From: Rhodococcus sp. 06-235-1A
GTDB taxonomy: Bacteria > Actinomycetota > Actinomycetes > Mycobacteriales > Mycobacteriaceae
Length of the DNA: 64,000 nt
Assembly: GCF_002258785.1 (NCBI RefSeq)
Contig: NZ_NOYI01000013.1
Location: 496,001-560,000 of the forward strand
Direction: 5' to 3'
Below, piece by piece: positions 32,069 to 43,252 of the stretch (within the stretch, counting starts at the first letter, position 1; every line of letters begins with the position of its first letter). The notes under the pieces are model-generated. The model saw only the letters and a program-made list of their open reading frames with translations, did no database searches and was not told where the DNA came from. The position numbers were made by a program, and so were the translations under genes.

Positions 32069-32072
<4 letters not shown>

Positions 32073-32872
32073 GCAACAACGACTCTCGCCTGTCGGGAAC
32101 CTTCGCGCAGTGCCGTGCCGAAGGGCGCGCTGCACTCGTCGGCTACCTCCCGGCGGGCTTTCCGACCGTGCCGCGCTCGGTCGAGGTGTTCAAGACGATG
32201 GTCGACGCCGGCTGCGACATCGTCGAGGTCGGAATCCCGTATTCCGACCCGGTGATGGACGGCCCCACGATTCAGGCCGCCGCAGACGTGGCACTGCGGG
32301 CCGGGGCCCGGGTCAAGGACGTGTTCAACGTCACCGAGCAGGTCTCCGCCGCGGGCGGAAAAGCCGTCGTGATGACCTACTGGAACCTGGTGCTCAAGTA
32401 CGGCATCGAGAACTTCGCTCGGGATCTGGCCGGTGCGGGTGGCCTCGGAATCATCACCCCGGATCTGATTCCGGACGAGGCGCAGGAATGGATCGAGGTC
32501 TCCGACAGATACGGACTCGACCGCATCTTCCTCGTCGCCCCGTCGTCCACCGAGGAGCGTCTCGTCAGCACCGTCGAAGCCAGCAGCGGTTTCGTCTACG
32601 CCGCCTCGACGATGGGTGTGACCGGTGCACGTGACGCCGTGTCTTCGATGGCCCCTGCGCTGTCGGCGCGTATCCGGCAGCACTCCGACATCCCGATCGG
32701 CGTCGGCCTCGGCGTTCGCTCCGGTGCTCAGGCTGCCGAGATTGCCCGCTACGCCGATGCAGTGATCGTCGGTTCGGCATTGGTCAGTGCCGTCGACAAG
32801 GGACTCGACGCAGTGCGTGACCTGACGACGGAACTCGCCGAGGGTGTCCGTTCCGCTAACGTAGCGTCGTGA
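32069..32872 (+). CDS. trpA: Tryptophan synthase alpha chain
   Basis: A 267-residue TIM barrel releasing indole for Trp[21 protein letters not shown] contains the catalytic Glu and Asp region, and [14 protein letters not shown] and the phosphate loop GVGLGVRSG are typical. ATG overlaps trpB by 4 nt and lgt overlaps its stop by 4 nt, so the transcript continues into lgt. Confidence 0.97.
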
Positions 32873-33882
32873 CTTCGACCGCGATCCTGGCCTACATACC
32901 CAGTCCTGCGCAGGGGGTGTGGCACGTCGGACCGCTGGCTCTGCGGGCCTACGCCCTGTTCATCATCATCGGCATCGTCGTAGCCGTCGTGTGGGGCGAT
33001 CGCCGCTGGGTTGCCCGTGGCGGAACGAAGGGCACCGTACTCGACGTCGCCGTGTGGGCCGTCCCGTTCGGTCTGCTGGGCGGACGTCTGTACCACGTGG
33101 CAACGGACTGGAAGACGTACTTCGGGCCCGGTGGAAACCCGATCGAAGCGCTGTACGTCTGGAACGGCGGTCTGGGAATCTGGGGAGCGGTGTTCCTGGG
33201 CGGTGTCGGTGCCTGGATCGCCTGCCGCAGGCGCGGAATTCCGCTGCCCGCATTCGGTGACGCCGTCGGCCCACCGATTCTGCTGGCCCAGGCGATCGGC
33301 CGCATCGGCAACTATTTCAATCAGGAACTGTACGGCCGCGCCACCACGCAGCCGTGGGGTCTGGAGATCTACGAGCGGATCGACGCCGACGGACGGCTCG
33401 ACCCTCTGAACGGCGTCTCGACCGGGTTCGTGGAGAGAGTCGTGCATCCGACGTTCCTGTACGAGCTGCTGTGGAGCGTGGCAATCGTCGCGCTGCTTGT
33501 GCTCGTCGATCGTAAGTACACGATCGGTCACGGGCGTCTGTTCGCGCTGTACGTCGCGGGCTACTGCGCCGGACGGTTCTGGGTCGAACTCATGCGCGAC
33601 GATTTCGCCACGAAGATCGCCGGGATCCGAGTCAACACCTTCACGTCCGCGATCATTTTCGTCCTGGCCGTGGCGTACTTCGTGATCGCCACCAAGGGCC
33701 GCGAAGATCCGGAGACGCTGAAATCGAACGACGACGAGGATCGCGTGAGCGCGCCTGCAGATGCGGAAGGCTCGAGCCCGACGCCGGTCGACGACACCAC
33801 CACGGACGCAGGTGCCGCCGACTCGCAGCCCGTTCGGGTGTCCGACAAGAAAGCCGAGGAAGAAGGCAGTACGCGTGGTTGA
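32869..33882 (+). CDS. lgt: Prolipoprotein diacylglyceryl transferase
   Basis: A 337-residue membrane enzyme that attaches diacylglycerol to the lipobox cysteine of prolipoproteins. The Lgt signature is [12 protein letters not shown], with [11 protein letters not shown] and the [10 protein letters not shown] segment. Seven or so hydrophobic helices are visible. After about residue 275 there is a polar, acidic tail of 60 residues typical of actinobacterial Lgt. It is coupled to trpA, as in M. tuberculosis, and overlaps the next gene by 8 nt. Confidence 0.95.
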   Translation: MTSTAILAYIPSPAQGVWHVGPLALRAYALFIIIGIVVAVVWGDRRWVARGGTKGTVLDVAVWAVPFGLLGGRLYHVATDWKTYFGPGGNPIEALYVWNGGLGIWGAVFLGGVGAWIACRRRGIPLPAFGDAVGPPILLAQAIGRIGNYFNQELYGRATTQPWGLEIYERIDADGRLDPLNGVSTGFVERVVHPTFLYELLWSVAIVALLVLVDRKYTIGHGRLFALYVAGYCAGRFWVELMRDDFATKIAGIRVNTFTSAIIFVLAVAYFVIATKGREDPETLKSNDDEDRVSAPADAEGSSPTPVDDTTTDAGAADSQPVRVSDKKAEEEGSTRG

Positions 33883-34717
33883 TTTCGACAAGACCCCTCG
33901 ATCCGATCCCGAATCGGGTTCCGGCACTGCCGATTCGAGTGACAGCGCGACGAAGCCGACCGAGTCGTTCGGCACACCGTTCGACTACGACGCCACCGCC
34001 GAAGCGTCCCTGTCGGAGCCGCCCGCCACCTCCGACTCCGGGCCCTCGCACGGTCCCACCGGTCCGACCGGGCCAGGGTGGGATACGTACTCGGGCATCG
34101 GAAACGGTCCTGGTTGGTCGAGTACCCCGAGCTACCCGGCTCCGAGCCCGGACGGCAGCTCGGACAATCCGGTCGGCGGATTCCCGCCACCCTCGGGTTA
34201 CCCACAGCAGGAGTACACCGAACGGGGTTACCCGCAGCAGGGTTACCCACAGCAGGGATACGGTCAGCCGCAGAATTTCGGGCAGCAGGGCTACCCGCAG
34301 CAGGCTTACCCGCAGCAGGGTTACGGACAACCGCAGGGATACGGCCAGCAGGGGTACGGCCAGCAGGGATACGGTGCACCTTCGGGCTACCCGGGTGGGT
34401 ACGCGTTCGGCGCGGGCCCCGACGCACCCTACGGTCGCGATCCCATGAGCGGCGAGCCGCTGTCGGACAAATCCAAGATCGTCGGCGGCTTGCTGCAGCT
34501 CTTTCTCGGTTGGTTGGGAATCGGTCGGTTCTACCTCGGGAGTACCGGGATCGGCGTTGCGCAGCTGCTGCTGTTCTTCTTCGGACTCCTGCTCATCGCA
34601 GTGTTCGGTCTCGGACTGATCCTGCTGTTCGGCCTTTTCGTGTGGCACGTCGTCGACGGCATCCTGATACTGGTGGGCAATGTGACGGACGCTCAGGGGC
34701 GAAAACTGAGAGACTGA
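33875..34717 (+). CDS. TM2-domain protein with a Gly/Tyr/Gln/Pro-rich disordered region
   Basis: A 280-residue protein. Residues about 1-105 are polar and disordered, and about 106-175 are tandem [10 protein letters not shown]-type repeats. Residues about 190-280 form a TM2 domain: [20 protein letters not shown], two long hydrophobic helices around [11 protein letters not shown], then [12 protein letters not shown]. The start GTG at 33875 follows AGAAGG and lies inside the lgt stop region. TM2 proteins are membrane proteins of unclear role. A paralogue lies immediately downstream. Confidence 0.85.
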   Translation: MVDFDKTPRSDPESGSGTADSSDSATKPTESFGTPFDYDATAEASLSEPPATSDSGPSHGPTGPTGPGWDTYSGIGNGPGWSSTPSYPAPSPDGSSDNPVGGFPPPSGYPQQEYTERGYPQQGYPQQGYGQPQNFGQQGYPQQAYPQQGYGQPQGYGQQGYGQQGYGAPSGYPGGYAFGAGPDAPYGRDPMSGEPLSDKSKIVGGLLQLFLGWLGIGRFYLGSTGIGVAQLLLFFFGLLLIAVFGLGLILLFGLFVWHVVDGILILVGNVTDAQGRKLRD

Positions 34718-34757
34718 TGCCCTTGCTGGTACTGCATCGGACGTAAGGGAGCTCGAC

Positions 34758-35360
34758 GTGAGTGACTCAGGTACATCGTCCTCGGACGGATCCTCGGGCG
34801 ACGGATCGCCTTCGTCGGAGCCGACCATCTCGTTCGAGAAGGGTTCTCCCGCCGGAGCGGGTCCGGTGTACGGCGCAGCCGACCCCAACTACACCACTCC
34901 GAACTACGGGACCCCGAACTACGGCAGTCCCGACGCCGACGATCAGGGGCAGTTCGGACCTCCGCCCGGCACCGGCTACCCACCACCATCCGACGGTTCC
35001 GGCCAGTACGGTGCGCCGCCGCCGCCGTACGCGGGCGGGCAGTACGGCGCTCCTCAATACGGTGGTCCCCAGTACGCGGGCGGGCCCGGGTACATGGACC
35101 CAATGGCTCCGTACGGTCGGCACCCGGTCACCGGTGAGCCGTTCTCGGACAAGCAGAAGCTGACGGCAGGTCTGCTCGGCATCCTGTTGGGTGCGTTCGG
35201 AGCCGGCCGCTTCTATCTCAACCAGCCGGGCATTGCTGTTGCTCAGATTGCCGTCACGTGGCTCACCTGCGGTATCGGTGGCATCTGGCCGCTGATCGAC
35301 GGGATCATGATGCTCACCGGCAGCGTGCGCGACGAGCACGGACGACCACTGCGCGACTGA
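34758..35360 (+). CDS. TM2-domain protein, paralogue of the preceding gene
   Basis: A 200-residue protein with a disordered N-terminal half (NYTTPNYGTPNYGSP and QYGAPQYGGPQYAGG repeats) and a C-terminal TM2 domain (HPVTGEPFSDKQKLTAGLL, GAFGAGRFYLN, GGIWPLIDGIMMLTG). The GTG follows AAGGGAG. It is 40 bp from the first TM2 gene and probably arose from it by tandem duplication with a different repeat unit. Confidence 0.85.
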   Translation: MSDSGTSSSDGSSGDGSPSSEPTISFEKGSPAGAGPVYGAADPNYTTPNYGTPNYGSPDADDQGQFGPPPGTGYPPPSDGSGQYGAPPPPYAGGQYGAPQYGGPQYAGGPGYMDPMAPYGRHPVTGEPFSDKQKLTAGLLGILLGAFGAGRFYLNQPGIAVAQIAVTWLTCGIGGIWPLIDGIMMLTGSVRDEHGRPLRD

Positions 35361-35629
35361 CAACCGCAACGACGGTGGCCACGGTATTCGCGATTGCATC
35401 GATGCGAATGCCAGCTGCTACGATTTCGCCATCCGGGAGCAATCTCGGATTCTTTCGCGGGCCAGGGCTGTCCCGGTGAATTTCCCGATAGGCAGTTCAA
35501 CTCGGCTCATCCGACCATTCCGGTCGACTCGAGCCGACCAGCCGGCGGGGTTGCCGAGACTCTCGGTGCGGGGTCGAAGACGCTGCACCGCCTTCGCGGC
35601 ACCCACCGGCCTACGTGGAGGTGATCGTG

Positions 35630-38600
35630 GTGCTGTTTTCTCGGATGCCTGCGGAGCAAGGCCTGTACGACCCGAGCTTGGAGAAGGATTCCTGCGGGGT
35701 GGCGATGATCGCCGACATCGCGGGCCGCCGCTCCCACGCCATCGTGGCCGACGGTGTTCTGGCACTGGAAAATCTGGAACATCGCGGTGCTGCGGGGGCC
35801 GAACCCAACAGCGGTGACGGTGCGGGCATTCTGATTCAGCTGCCCGTCGAACTCCTCGACGCCCTCGCGCCGTTCGATCTGCCCGTGGCCGGTGCCGATG
35901 GCGAGAACACGTTCGCAGCCGGAGTGTGTTTTCTGCCGCAGGGCATCCGTGAGCGCGCGATCGCCGTCGAGCGCGTCGAAGCCGTTGCGGCAGAGGAAGG
36001 TCTGGACGTCCTGGGTTGGGTTCCGGTCGAGGTCGATCCCGATCGCGCCGATGTCGGCCTCACCGCCCTCGGGTGCATGCCCTACATGAGCTACCTCTAC
36101 GTCACCGCCCCCGAGGTCGACGGCACGCGTCCGGCCGGTCTCGCGCTCGACCGTCTCGTGTACGGACTGCGCAAGCGTTCCGAGCGGGTCACCCCCGAGA
36201 TCGAGGCCGAGGGATCGGGGCTGTTCTTCCCGTCGCTGTCCTCGCGCACCATCGTCTACAAGGGCATGCTCACCACGATGCAGCTGCCGCTGTATTTTCC
36301 GGAGTTGCGGAACCCGCTGTGCAAGAGCGCTATTGCCATCGTGCACAGCCGCTTCTCGACCAACACGTTTCCGTCGTGGCCGCTGGCGCACCCGCATCGC
36401 TACGTGGCCCACAACGGTGAGATCAACACCGTCAAGGGCAACCGAAACAGAATGCGGGCTCGGGAAGCGCTGCTCTCCAGCGACCTGATCCCCGGTGACC
36501 TCGAGCGGTTGTTCCCGATCTGCAATCCCGACGCCTCGGACTCGGTGTCCTTGGACGAGGTGCTCGAACTGCTGCACCTGGGCGGCCGCAGTGTGCCCCA
36601 TGTGGTGATGATGATGGTGCCCGAGCCCTGGGAGAACCATCGCACGATGGATCCGCGGGTGCGGGCGTTCTATCAGTTCCATTCGTCGATGATGGAGGCA
36701 TGGGACGGTCCGGCGTGCGTGACGTTCACCGACGGCAGTTACGTCGGAGCCGTACTGGACCGCAACGGTCTTCGCCCCGGCCGCTGGTGGCAGACGGCCG
36801 ACGGCCGAGTGATTCTCGCCAGCGAGGCAGGCGTGCTCGATGTGCCGCAGTCCGAGGTCGTCGCCAAGGGTCGTCTCGAGCCCGGAAAGATGTTCCTGAT
36901 CGACACGGTCGCCGGACGGCTGGTGCCGGACGAGGAGATCAAACTCCAACTGGCAACCGAACATCCGTACCAGGAGTGGCTGCATGCAGGCTTGCTCGAG
37001 ATCAAGAGTCTGCCCGAGCGTGCGCACATCCAGTACAACCACGACTCGGTGGTGCGTCGACAGGTCGCGTTCGGCTATACCGAGGAAGACCTACGCGTGG
37101 TCTTGACGCCGATGGCCGCATCCGGGGGCGAGCCGCTCGGTTCGATGGGTACCGATACCCCGGCAGCAGTGATGTCGCAGCGGTCGCGTCAGCTCTACGA
37201 CTACTTCATCGAACTGTTCGCGCAGGTCACCAACCCGCCGCTGGATTCGATCCGCGAGGAGATCGTGACCTCGCTCGCGCGAGTGATGGGTCCGGAGCAG
37301 AACCTGCTCGAGCCCACTGCCGCGTCGTGCAGGCAGATAGTGTTGCCGTGGCCGGTGCTCGACAACGACGAGCTGAACAAGATCATTCACATCAACGACG
37401 ACGGCGACCATCCAGGACTGTCGGCCACGGTGTTGCGTGGGCTGTACGAGGTCGAGCGGGGTGGCGAGGGCCTTGCCGAGGCAATCGAGGAGTTGCGTGC
37501 CCGGGCATCGGAAGCGATCGCTTCGGGGTACACGACCCTGATCATTTCCGATCGCGATTCCGACCACACTCGGGCCCCGATCCCGTCGCTGCTGGCCACG
37601 TCCGCTGTGCACCACCACCTGGTTCGTACCAAGGAGCGCACCAAGGTCGCGCTCGTCGTCGAGTCCGGCGACGCACGCGAGGTGCACCACCTGGCGCTGC
37701 TGATCGGTTTCGGTGCTGCCGCTGTCAACCCGTATCTGGCGATGGAATCGATCGAGGATCTGGTCGGCGAGGGCGAACTGACCGGAGTGGAACCGACGAT
37801 CGCGGTGCGGAACTACTTGTACGGTCTCGGCAAGGGCGTACTCAAGGTGATGTCGAAGATGGGCATCTCCACCGTCGGGTCCTACACCGGCGCACAGGTT
37901 TTCGAGGCCGTCGGTCTCGACCGCGAGGTGGTGCGCGAGTACTTCAAGGGCACGGTCAGCAAGCTCGGCGGCGTCGGTCTCGACGTGCTCGCCGAGGAGG
38001 TCAAGCTCCGCCACCGTCGGGCGTACCCGGAGAATCCGACCGACCGAGTCCATCGGCGGTTGGAGATCGGCGGCGAGTACCAGTTCCGGCGCGAGGGCGA
38101 GCTGCACCTGTTCACTCCCGAAACGGTGTTCCTGTTGCAGCACGCGACTCGCACCGGCCGGTACGACGTGTTCCAGAAATACACAGACGAGGTGGACCGG
38201 CTGGCTCGCGAAGGGGGCGCACTGCGCGGTCTGTTCGAGTTCAAGGACGGTGTGCGGCCGCCGGTTCCGCTCGACGAGGTGGAATCGGTCGAGTCGATCG
38301 TCACGCGGTTCAACACCGGAGCGATGAGCTACGGATCCATCTCTGCCGAGGCGCACGAGACGATGGCCGTCGCGATGAACAATCTCGGTGGACGGTCCAA
38401 CTCCGGTGAGGGCGGCGAGGACGTCGACCGGCTCTACGACCCGACGCGGCGCAGTGCCGTCAAGCAGGTCGCCAGCGGTCGGTTCGGTGTCACCAGCGAC
38501 TACCTGGTGAACGCCACCGACATTCAGATCAAGATGGCGCAGGGTGCCAAGCCGGGCGAGGGCGGTCAGCTGCCCGGCTACAAGGTGTATCCGTGGGTGG

Positions 38601-40213
38601 CGAAGACCCGACATTCGACTCCGGGTGTCGGCCTCATCTCGCCGCCCCCGCACCACGACATCTACTCGATCGAGGATCTCGCGCAGCTGATTCACGATCT
38701 CAAGAACGCCAACGAGAAGGCGCGCGTGCACGTCAAGCTCGTCAGTTCCGTCGGCGTCGGTACGGTGGCAACGGGCGTGAGCAAGGCGCACGCCGATGTC
38801 GTCCTCATCTCCGGATACGACGGCGGAACCGGCGCCGCACCGCTGACCTCGCTCAAGCACGCAGGCGCTCCGTGGGAGATCGGCCTGGCCGACGCGCAGC
38901 AGACGCTGGTACTCAACGGCCTGCGTGACCGCATCACCGTGCAGTGCGACGGCGGCATGCGTACCGGACGAGACGTGATCGTCGCGGCCCTGCTGGGCGC
39001 GGAGGAGTTCGGCTTCTCGACGGCCCCGCTGATCGTGGCCGGATGCATCATGATGCGCGTCTGTCACCTCGACACCTGCCCGGTTGGTGTCGCGACGCAG
39101 AACCCGGAGCTGCGCAAGCGGTTCACCGGTAAGCCCGAGTTCCTGGAGGACTTCTTCAAGTTCATCGCCGAGGATGTGCGAAAGTACCTCGCGCAGCTCG
39201 GTTTCCGGAGTATCGACGAGGCGGTCGGTCACGCGGACGTGCTCGAGACGGCGGCCGGAGTGGCGCACTGGAAGAGCAAAGGCCTCGATCTCGCGCCGAT
39301 ATTCGCGATGCCCGTCGACCGCCACGGTGCCCCGATGACGCAGCGTCGACGCCTCCGCGCGCAGGATCACGGTCTCGATCTCGCGTTGGATCGGACGCTG
39401 ATCCAGTTGGCCGAGGGAGCGCTAGAGGACGCCCATCCGGTGACGCTGGAGCTGCCGGTCCGCAACGTCAATCGCACTGTCGGAACACTTCTGGGCTCCG
39501 AGGTCACCCGGCGCTACGGCGCGGGCGGATTGCCGGACGACACCATTCGCATCGCGTTCACCGGATCGGCGGGTCAATCGCTCGGTGCCTTCCTGCCGCC
39601 GGGTATCACCATCGACCTGGTCGGTGACGCGAACGACTATGTCGGCAAAGGATTGTCGGGCGGCCGGATCGTCGTGCGCCCTGCCGAGGATGCGCCGTTC
39701 GTCGCCGAGGACAACGTGATCGCAGGCAACACGATTCTCTACGGTGCCACCTCGGGCGAGGTGTACCTGCGCGGCAAGGCTGGGGAGCGGTTCGCGGTCC
39801 GTAACTCGGGAGCGATCGCGGTGAACGAGGGTGTGGGCGACCACGCATTCGAGTACATGACCGGCGGTCGTGTCGTGGTGCTCGGGCCCACCGGTCGCAA
39901 CATGGCGGCGGGTATGTCGGGCGGCATCGCGTTCGTCCTCGGTCTCGATCCGGCGGACGTGAACATGGCGATGGTCGAACTGCAGGTGCCCGACCCGGAC
40001 GATCTGGTGTGGCTGCGCGAGACCGTCGAGAATCATCAGCGCTGGACCGGGTCCACCGTGGCCACCTCGCTGCTGGCCGACTGGCCTCGCCGGTCTGCGC
40101 TGTTCACCAAAGTCATGCCCGTCGACTACCAGCGGGTGCTGGAGGCGACTCGAATGGCGCGTGCCGAAGGGCGCGACGTCGATGCTGCGATCATGGAGGC
40201 TGCACGTGGCTGA
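35630..40213 (+). CDS. gltB: Glutamate synthase, large subunit
   Basis: A 1527-residue enzyme converting glutamine and 2-oxoglutarate to two glutamates. The amidotransferase cysteine is C22 ([12 protein letters not shown]), exposed after removal of a short propeptide. The FMN/synthase domain includes GAMSYGSIS and [12 protein letters not shown], the [3Fe-4S] site is [19 protein letters not shown] near residue 1140, and a C-terminal beta-helix carries the repeating GxxGG motifs. A nine-base Shine-Dalgarno match, GGAGGTGAT at 35617-35625, places the start at GTG 35630 (or 35627). The 269 bp upstream show no gene or clear structure. gltD overlaps its end by 8 nt. Confidence 0.97.
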   Translation: MLFSRMPAEQGLYDPSLEKDSCGVAMIADIAGRRSHAIVADGVLALENLEHRGAAGAEPNSGDGAGILIQLPVELLDALAPFDLPVAGADGENTFAAGVCFLPQGIRERAIAVERVEAVAAEEGLDVLGWVPVEVDPDRADVGLTALGCMPYMSYLYVTAPEVDGTRPAGLALDRLVYGLRKRSERVTPEIEAEGSGLFFPSLSSRTIVYKGMLTTMQLPLYFPELRNPLCKSAIAIVHSRFSTNTFPSWPLAHPHRYVAHNGEINTVKGNRNRMRAREALLSSDLIPGDLERLFPICNPDASDSVSLDEVLELLHLGGRSVPHVVMMMVPEPWENHRTMDPRVRAFYQFHSSMMEAWDGPACVTFTDGSYVGAVLDRNGLRPGRWWQTADGRVILASEAGVLDVPQSEVVAKGRLEPGKMFLIDTVAGRLVPDEEIKLQLATEHPYQEWLHAGLLEIKSLPERAHIQYNHDSVVRRQVAFGYTEEDLRVVLTPMAASGGEPLGSMGTDTPAAVMSQRSRQLYDYFIELFAQVTNPPLDSIREEIVTSLARVMGPEQNLLEPTAASCRQIVLPWPVLDNDELNKIIHINDDGDHPGLSATVLRGLYEVERGGEGLAEAIEELRARASEAIASGYTTLIISDRDSDHTRAPIPSLLATSAVHHHLVRTKERTKVALVVESGDAREVHHLALLIGFGAAAVNPYLAMESIEDLVGEGELTGVEPTIAVRNYLYGLGKGVLKVMSKMGISTVGSYTGAQVFEAVGLDREVVREYFKGTVSKLGGVGLDVLAEEVKLRHRRAYPENPTDRVHRRLEIGGEYQFRREGELHLFTPETVFLLQHATRTGRYDVFQKYTDEVDRLAREGGALRGLFEFKDGVRPPVPLDEVESVESIVTRFNTGAMSYGSISAEAHETMAVAMNNLGGRSNSGEGGEDVDRLYDPTRRSAVKQVASGRFGVTSDYLVNATDIQIKMAQGAKPGEGGQLPGYKVYPWVAKTRHSTPGVGLISPPPHHDIYSIEDLAQLIHDLKNANEKARVHVKLVSSVGVGTVATGVSKAHADVVLISGYDGGTGAAPLTSLKHAGAPWEIGLADAQQTLVLNGLRDRITVQCDGGMRTGRDVIVAALLGAEEFGFSTAPLIVAGCIMMRVCHLDTCPVGVATQNPELRKRFTGKPEFLEDFFKFIAEDVRKYLAQLGFRSIDEAVGHADVLETAAGVAHWKSKGLDLAPIFAMPVDRHGAPMTQRRRLRAQDHGLDLALDRTLIQLAEGALEDAHPVTLELPVRNVNRTVGTLLGSEVTRRYGAGGLPDDTIRIAFTGSAGQSLGAFLPPGITIDLVGDANDYVGKGLSGGRIVVRPAEDAPFVAEDNVIAGNTILYGATSGEVYLRGKAGERFAVRNSGAIAVNEGVGDHAFEYMTGGRVVVLGPTGRNMAAGMSGGIAFVLGLDPADVNMAMVELQVPDPDDLVWLRETVENHQRWTGSTVATSLLADWPRRSALFTKVMPVDYQRVLEATRMARAEGRDVDAAIMEAARG

Positions 40214-41711
40214 TCCACAGGGATTTCTGAAAGTCGTCAAGCGTGAGGCCGCCAAGCGTCCGATCGGCGAGCGCGTCAAGGACTGGAACGAGGTGTACTC
40301 GCACCAGCCCACGAGCGAACGGGCCGCCGAGGTCTCCGATCAGGCACGACGCTGCATGGATTGCGGAATTCCGTTCTGCCACTCCGGAACTGCGGGTTGC
40401 CCCCTGGGCAACCTGATTCCGGAGTGGAACGATCTGGTGCGCCGCGGCCGCTGGGACGCCGCCAGCGACCGACTGCACGCGACCAACAACTTCCCGGAGT
40501 TCACCGGTCGGGTGTGCCCGGCACCGTGCGAATCGGCCTGTGTGCTGTCGATATCGGAGGCGGCCACCGGTGGCAGCGTGACCATCAAGCGGGTCGAGCA
40601 GACGATTGCGGATCTGGCCTGGGAAGAAGGCAGCGTCGTGCCACAGCCGCCGACGATCACCACCGGTAAGCGGGTTGCCGTCGTCGGGTCCGGTCCCGCG
40701 GGGTTGGCTGCGGCGCAACAGCTCACGCGCGCAGGGCACGACGTCACCGTGTACGAGCGCGACGATCGCCTCGGTGGATTACTGCGGTACGGCATCCCCG
40801 AATTCAAGTTGGAGAAGTCGGTACTCGATCAGCGCCTGATGCAGATGCGCGCCGAGGGAACGCATTTCGTCACCGATTGCGAGGTGGGTATCGACTTCAC
40901 GGTCGAGCAGTTACGCGAATCCTTCGACGCGGTGGTCCTCGCCGTCGGGGCTCTACGGGCCCGAGACAACACCGAGGTGATCGGTCGTGAACTCGACGGC
41001 ATCCATCTGGCGATGGAACACCTGGTGCCGTCGAACAAGGAGTGCGAGGGCGACGGTCCCACATCCATCTCCGCCGCCGACAAGCATGTGGTGATCATCG
41101 GCGGCGGCGACACCGGAGCCGACTGCTTGGGTACGGCTCACCGCCAGGGTGCTGCATCGGTGACTCAACTCGACTACAACCCCGCTCTGCCCGGAGCCCG
41201 CGACGACAGTCTCTCGCCGTGGCCGTCGTGGCCGTTGGTACTGCGCACCTCGCCTGCACACGCCGAGGGTGGTGCCGTGCGTCATCAGGTGGCCGTGCAG
41301 CGATTCCTCGGTGACGAGCGTGGACATGTCCGTGCGATGGTGCTCGCCGAGGTGGAGGTGCAGCGCGACGCGGACGGTCGACGCATCGTCACTCCCATCG
41401 GCGAGGAAGTGGAGCTGCCGTGCGATCTGGCGCTGTTCGCCATCGGGTTCGAGGGCGTCGAGCACGGTCCGCTGCTCGACGAGTACGGCCTTGCGCTGAC
41501 CAAGCGTGGTGCCCTCTCGTGTGGTCCCGACTGGCAGACCACGGCGCCGGGGGTGTTCGTCTGCGGAGACGCGCACCGCGGTGCGTCGTTGGTCGTGTGG
41601 GCTATCGCGGAGGGCCGATCGGCGGCTCACGGAGTCGACGCTTTTCTCACCGGACACTCGGAATTGCCGTCGCCGGTGCACCCGACTGCACTGCCTTTGG
41701 CGGTCGTGTGA
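40206..41711 (+). CDS. gltD: Glutamate synthase, small subunit
   Basis: A 501-residue NADPH-oxidising partner of GltB. The N-terminal half has two cysteine clusters for [4Fe-4S] centres ([20 protein letters not shown] and [11 protein letters not shown]). FAD binds at [15 protein letters not shown] and NADPH at [15 protein letters not shown]. Electrons pass from NADPH through GltD to the GltB flavin. The GTG at 40206 lies within the last codons of gltB, so synthesis of the two subunits is coupled. Confidence 0.97.
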   Translation: MADPQGFLKVVKREAAKRPIGERVKDWNEVYSHQPTSERAAEVSDQARRCMDCGIPFCHSGTAGCPLGNLIPEWNDLVRRGRWDAASDRLHATNNFPEFTGRVCPAPCESACVLSISEAATGGSVTIKRVEQTIADLAWEEGSVVPQPPTITTGKRVAVVGSGPAGLAAAQQLTRAGHDVTVYERDDRLGGLLRYGIPEFKLEKSVLDQRLMQMRAEGTHFVTDCEVGIDFTVEQLRESFDAVVLAVGALRARDNTEVIGRELDGIHLAMEHLVPSNKECEGDGPTSISAADKHVVIIGGGDTGADCLGTAHRQGAASVTQLDYNPALPGARDDSLSPWPSWPLVLRTSPAHAEGGAVRHQVAVQRFLGDERGHVRAMVLAEVEVQRDADGRRIVTPIGEEVELPCDLALFAIGFEGVEHGPLLDEYGLALTKRGALSCGPDWQTTAPGVFVCGDAHRGASLVVWAIAEGRSAAHGVDAFLTGHSELPSPVHPTALPLAVV

Positions 41712-41759
41712 CCCCCGTCTCTGAACCGGTACAGACCGTCCCAGCAGCAGGGTAGTGAG

Positions 41760-41775
41760 ACTACCGATCGGTAGT
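41760..41775. promoter_or_regulatory. Orphan 16-bp palindrome upstream of pyk
   Basis: ACTACCGATCGGTAGT is a perfect palindrome of the kind bound by TetR-family dimers, centred 66 bp before the pyk start codon. It overlaps a possible -10 hexamer TAGTAT (41772-41777). No TetR gene is adjacent, so the regulator must be encoded elsewhere. Confidence 0.55.
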
Positions 41776-41833
41776 ATTCGGCTGGGCACGTCTGCGATAG
41801 AGAACGGGGCTCTCAGCGGCTAGGCTCGCTTTC

Positions 41834-43252
41834 GTGAGCCGACGTACGAAGATTGTCTGCACCCTTGGACCCGCAACCGCAACCACAGAGCGCATCCGCG
41901 AACTCGTCGAGAGTGGAATGGATGTCGCACGACTGAACTTCAGCCATGGTGATCACCCCGATCACCAGGCCAACTACGAGAGGGTCCGCGCAGCATCGGA
42001 CGCCACCGGCAAAGCCGTGGGCATCCTGGCCGACCTGCAGGGACCGAAGATTCGACTCGGCCGATTCGCCGAGGGCTCGACCACCTGGGCGGCCGGCGAG
42101 CTGATCCGCATCACCGTCGAAGAGTGCGAGGGCACTCACGACCGGGTGTCGACCACCTACAAGGAGTTGGCTCAGGACGCCAAGGAAGGCGACCGCCTGC
42201 TCGTCGACGATGGCAAGGTCGGCCTCGTGGTCACCGGCGTCGAAGGCAACGACGTGTTGTGCCGTGTCACCGAAGGCGGTCCGGTCAGCAACAACAAAGG
42301 TGTCTCCTTGCCGGGCATGGACGTATCCGTTCCTGCCATGAGCGAGAAGGACATTGCCGACCTCGAATTCGCGCTCGCCCTCGGTGTCGACTTCATCGCG
42401 CTGTCGTTCGTGCGCTCTCCCGCAGACGTCGAACTCGTGCATGCCGTGATGGATCGCGTCGGCCGCCGAGTTCCCGTCATCGCCAAGCTCGAGAAGCCCG
42501 AGGCTGTCGATAACCTCGAAGCTATCGTGCTCGCGTTCGACGCCATCATGGTTGCCCGCGGTGACCTCGGCGTCGAGTTGCCCCTCGAGCAGGTTCCGCT
42601 GGTGCAGAAGCGCGCCATCCAGATCGCCCGCGCCAACGCCAAGCCCGTCATCGTCGCGACCCAGATGCTCGAATCGATGATCGAGAACTCCCGGCCGACA
42701 CGCGCCGAGGCGTCCGACGTCGCCAACGCAGTGCTCGACGGGACCGACGCGGTCATGCTGTCCGGCGAGACCTCGGTCGGCAAATACGTGATGGAAACCG
42801 TGCGGACTATGGCGCGCATCGTCGAGACGGTCGAGACCGAAGGCGACAGCGTTCCTCCGCTGACCCACGTGCCGCGCACCAAGCGTGGCGTCATCTCGTA
42901 CGCTGCTCGCGACATCGGCGAGCGTCTGGACGCGAAGGCTCTCGTCGCCTTCACGCAGTCGGGTGACACCGTCCGACGCCTGGCGCGTCTGCACACGAAG
43001 CTGCCGTTGCTCGCCTTCACCTCCATCTCCGAGGTCCGTAGCCAGCTGTCGCTGAGCTGGGGAACCGAAACGTTCCTGGTCCCCGATGTGGGCTCGACGG
43101 ACGCGATGGTCAAAGAGGTCGACAAGGCGCTGCTCGAACTCGGTCGGTACAACAAGGGCGATCAGGTCGTGATCGTGGCCGGTGCCCCTCCCGGCACAGT
43201 AGGCTCGACCAACTTGATCCATGTGCACCGAATCGGAGAAGAGGACCGGTAA
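41834..43252 (+). CDS. pyk: Pyruvate kinase
   Basis: A 472-residue glycolytic enzyme forming ATP and pyruvate from phosphoenolpyruvate. RTKIVCTLGPAT, ARLNFSHGDH, GPKIRLG, the active-site IAKLEKPEAVDNL and MVARGDLGVELP, and the C-terminal GDTVRRLARLH domain are present. The GTG start is at 41834. A palindrome overlaps its probable promoter. tesB begins directly at the next base after its stop. Confidence 0.97.
   Translation: MSRRTKIVCTLGPATATTERIRELVESGMDVARLNFSHGDHPDHQANYERVRAASDATGKAVGILADLQGPKIRLGRFAEGSTTWAAGELIRITVEECEGTHDRVSTTYKELAQDAKEGDRLLVDDGKVGLVVTGVEGNDVLCRVTEGGPVSNNKGVSLPGMDVSVPAMSEKDIADLEFALALGVDFIALSFVRSPADVELVHAVMDRVGRRVPVIAKLEKPEAVDNLEAIVLAFDAIMVARGDLGVELPLEQVPLVQKRAIQIARANAKPVIVATQMLESMIENSRPTRAEASDVANAVLDGTDAVMLSGETSVGKYVMETVRTMARIVETVETEGDSVPPLTHVPRTKRGVISYAARDIGERLDAKALVAFTQSGDTVRRLARLHTKLPLLAFTSISEVRSQLSLSWGTETFLVPDVGSTDAMVKEVDKALLELGRYNKGDQVVIVAGAPPGTVGSTNLIHVHRIGEEDR

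Noticed and set aside
35361-35629. Riboswitch or small gene before gltB
   Set aside because: I found no clear paired structure, conserved riboswitch core or good frame; only the strong ribosome site at its end is evident.
37091-39370. A 759-codon open frame antisense to gltB
   Set aside because: It lies wholly inside gltB, whose product has all expected domains. Its own translation is rich in Arg, His, Val and Gly with no motifs, as is usual for shadow frames at high GC.
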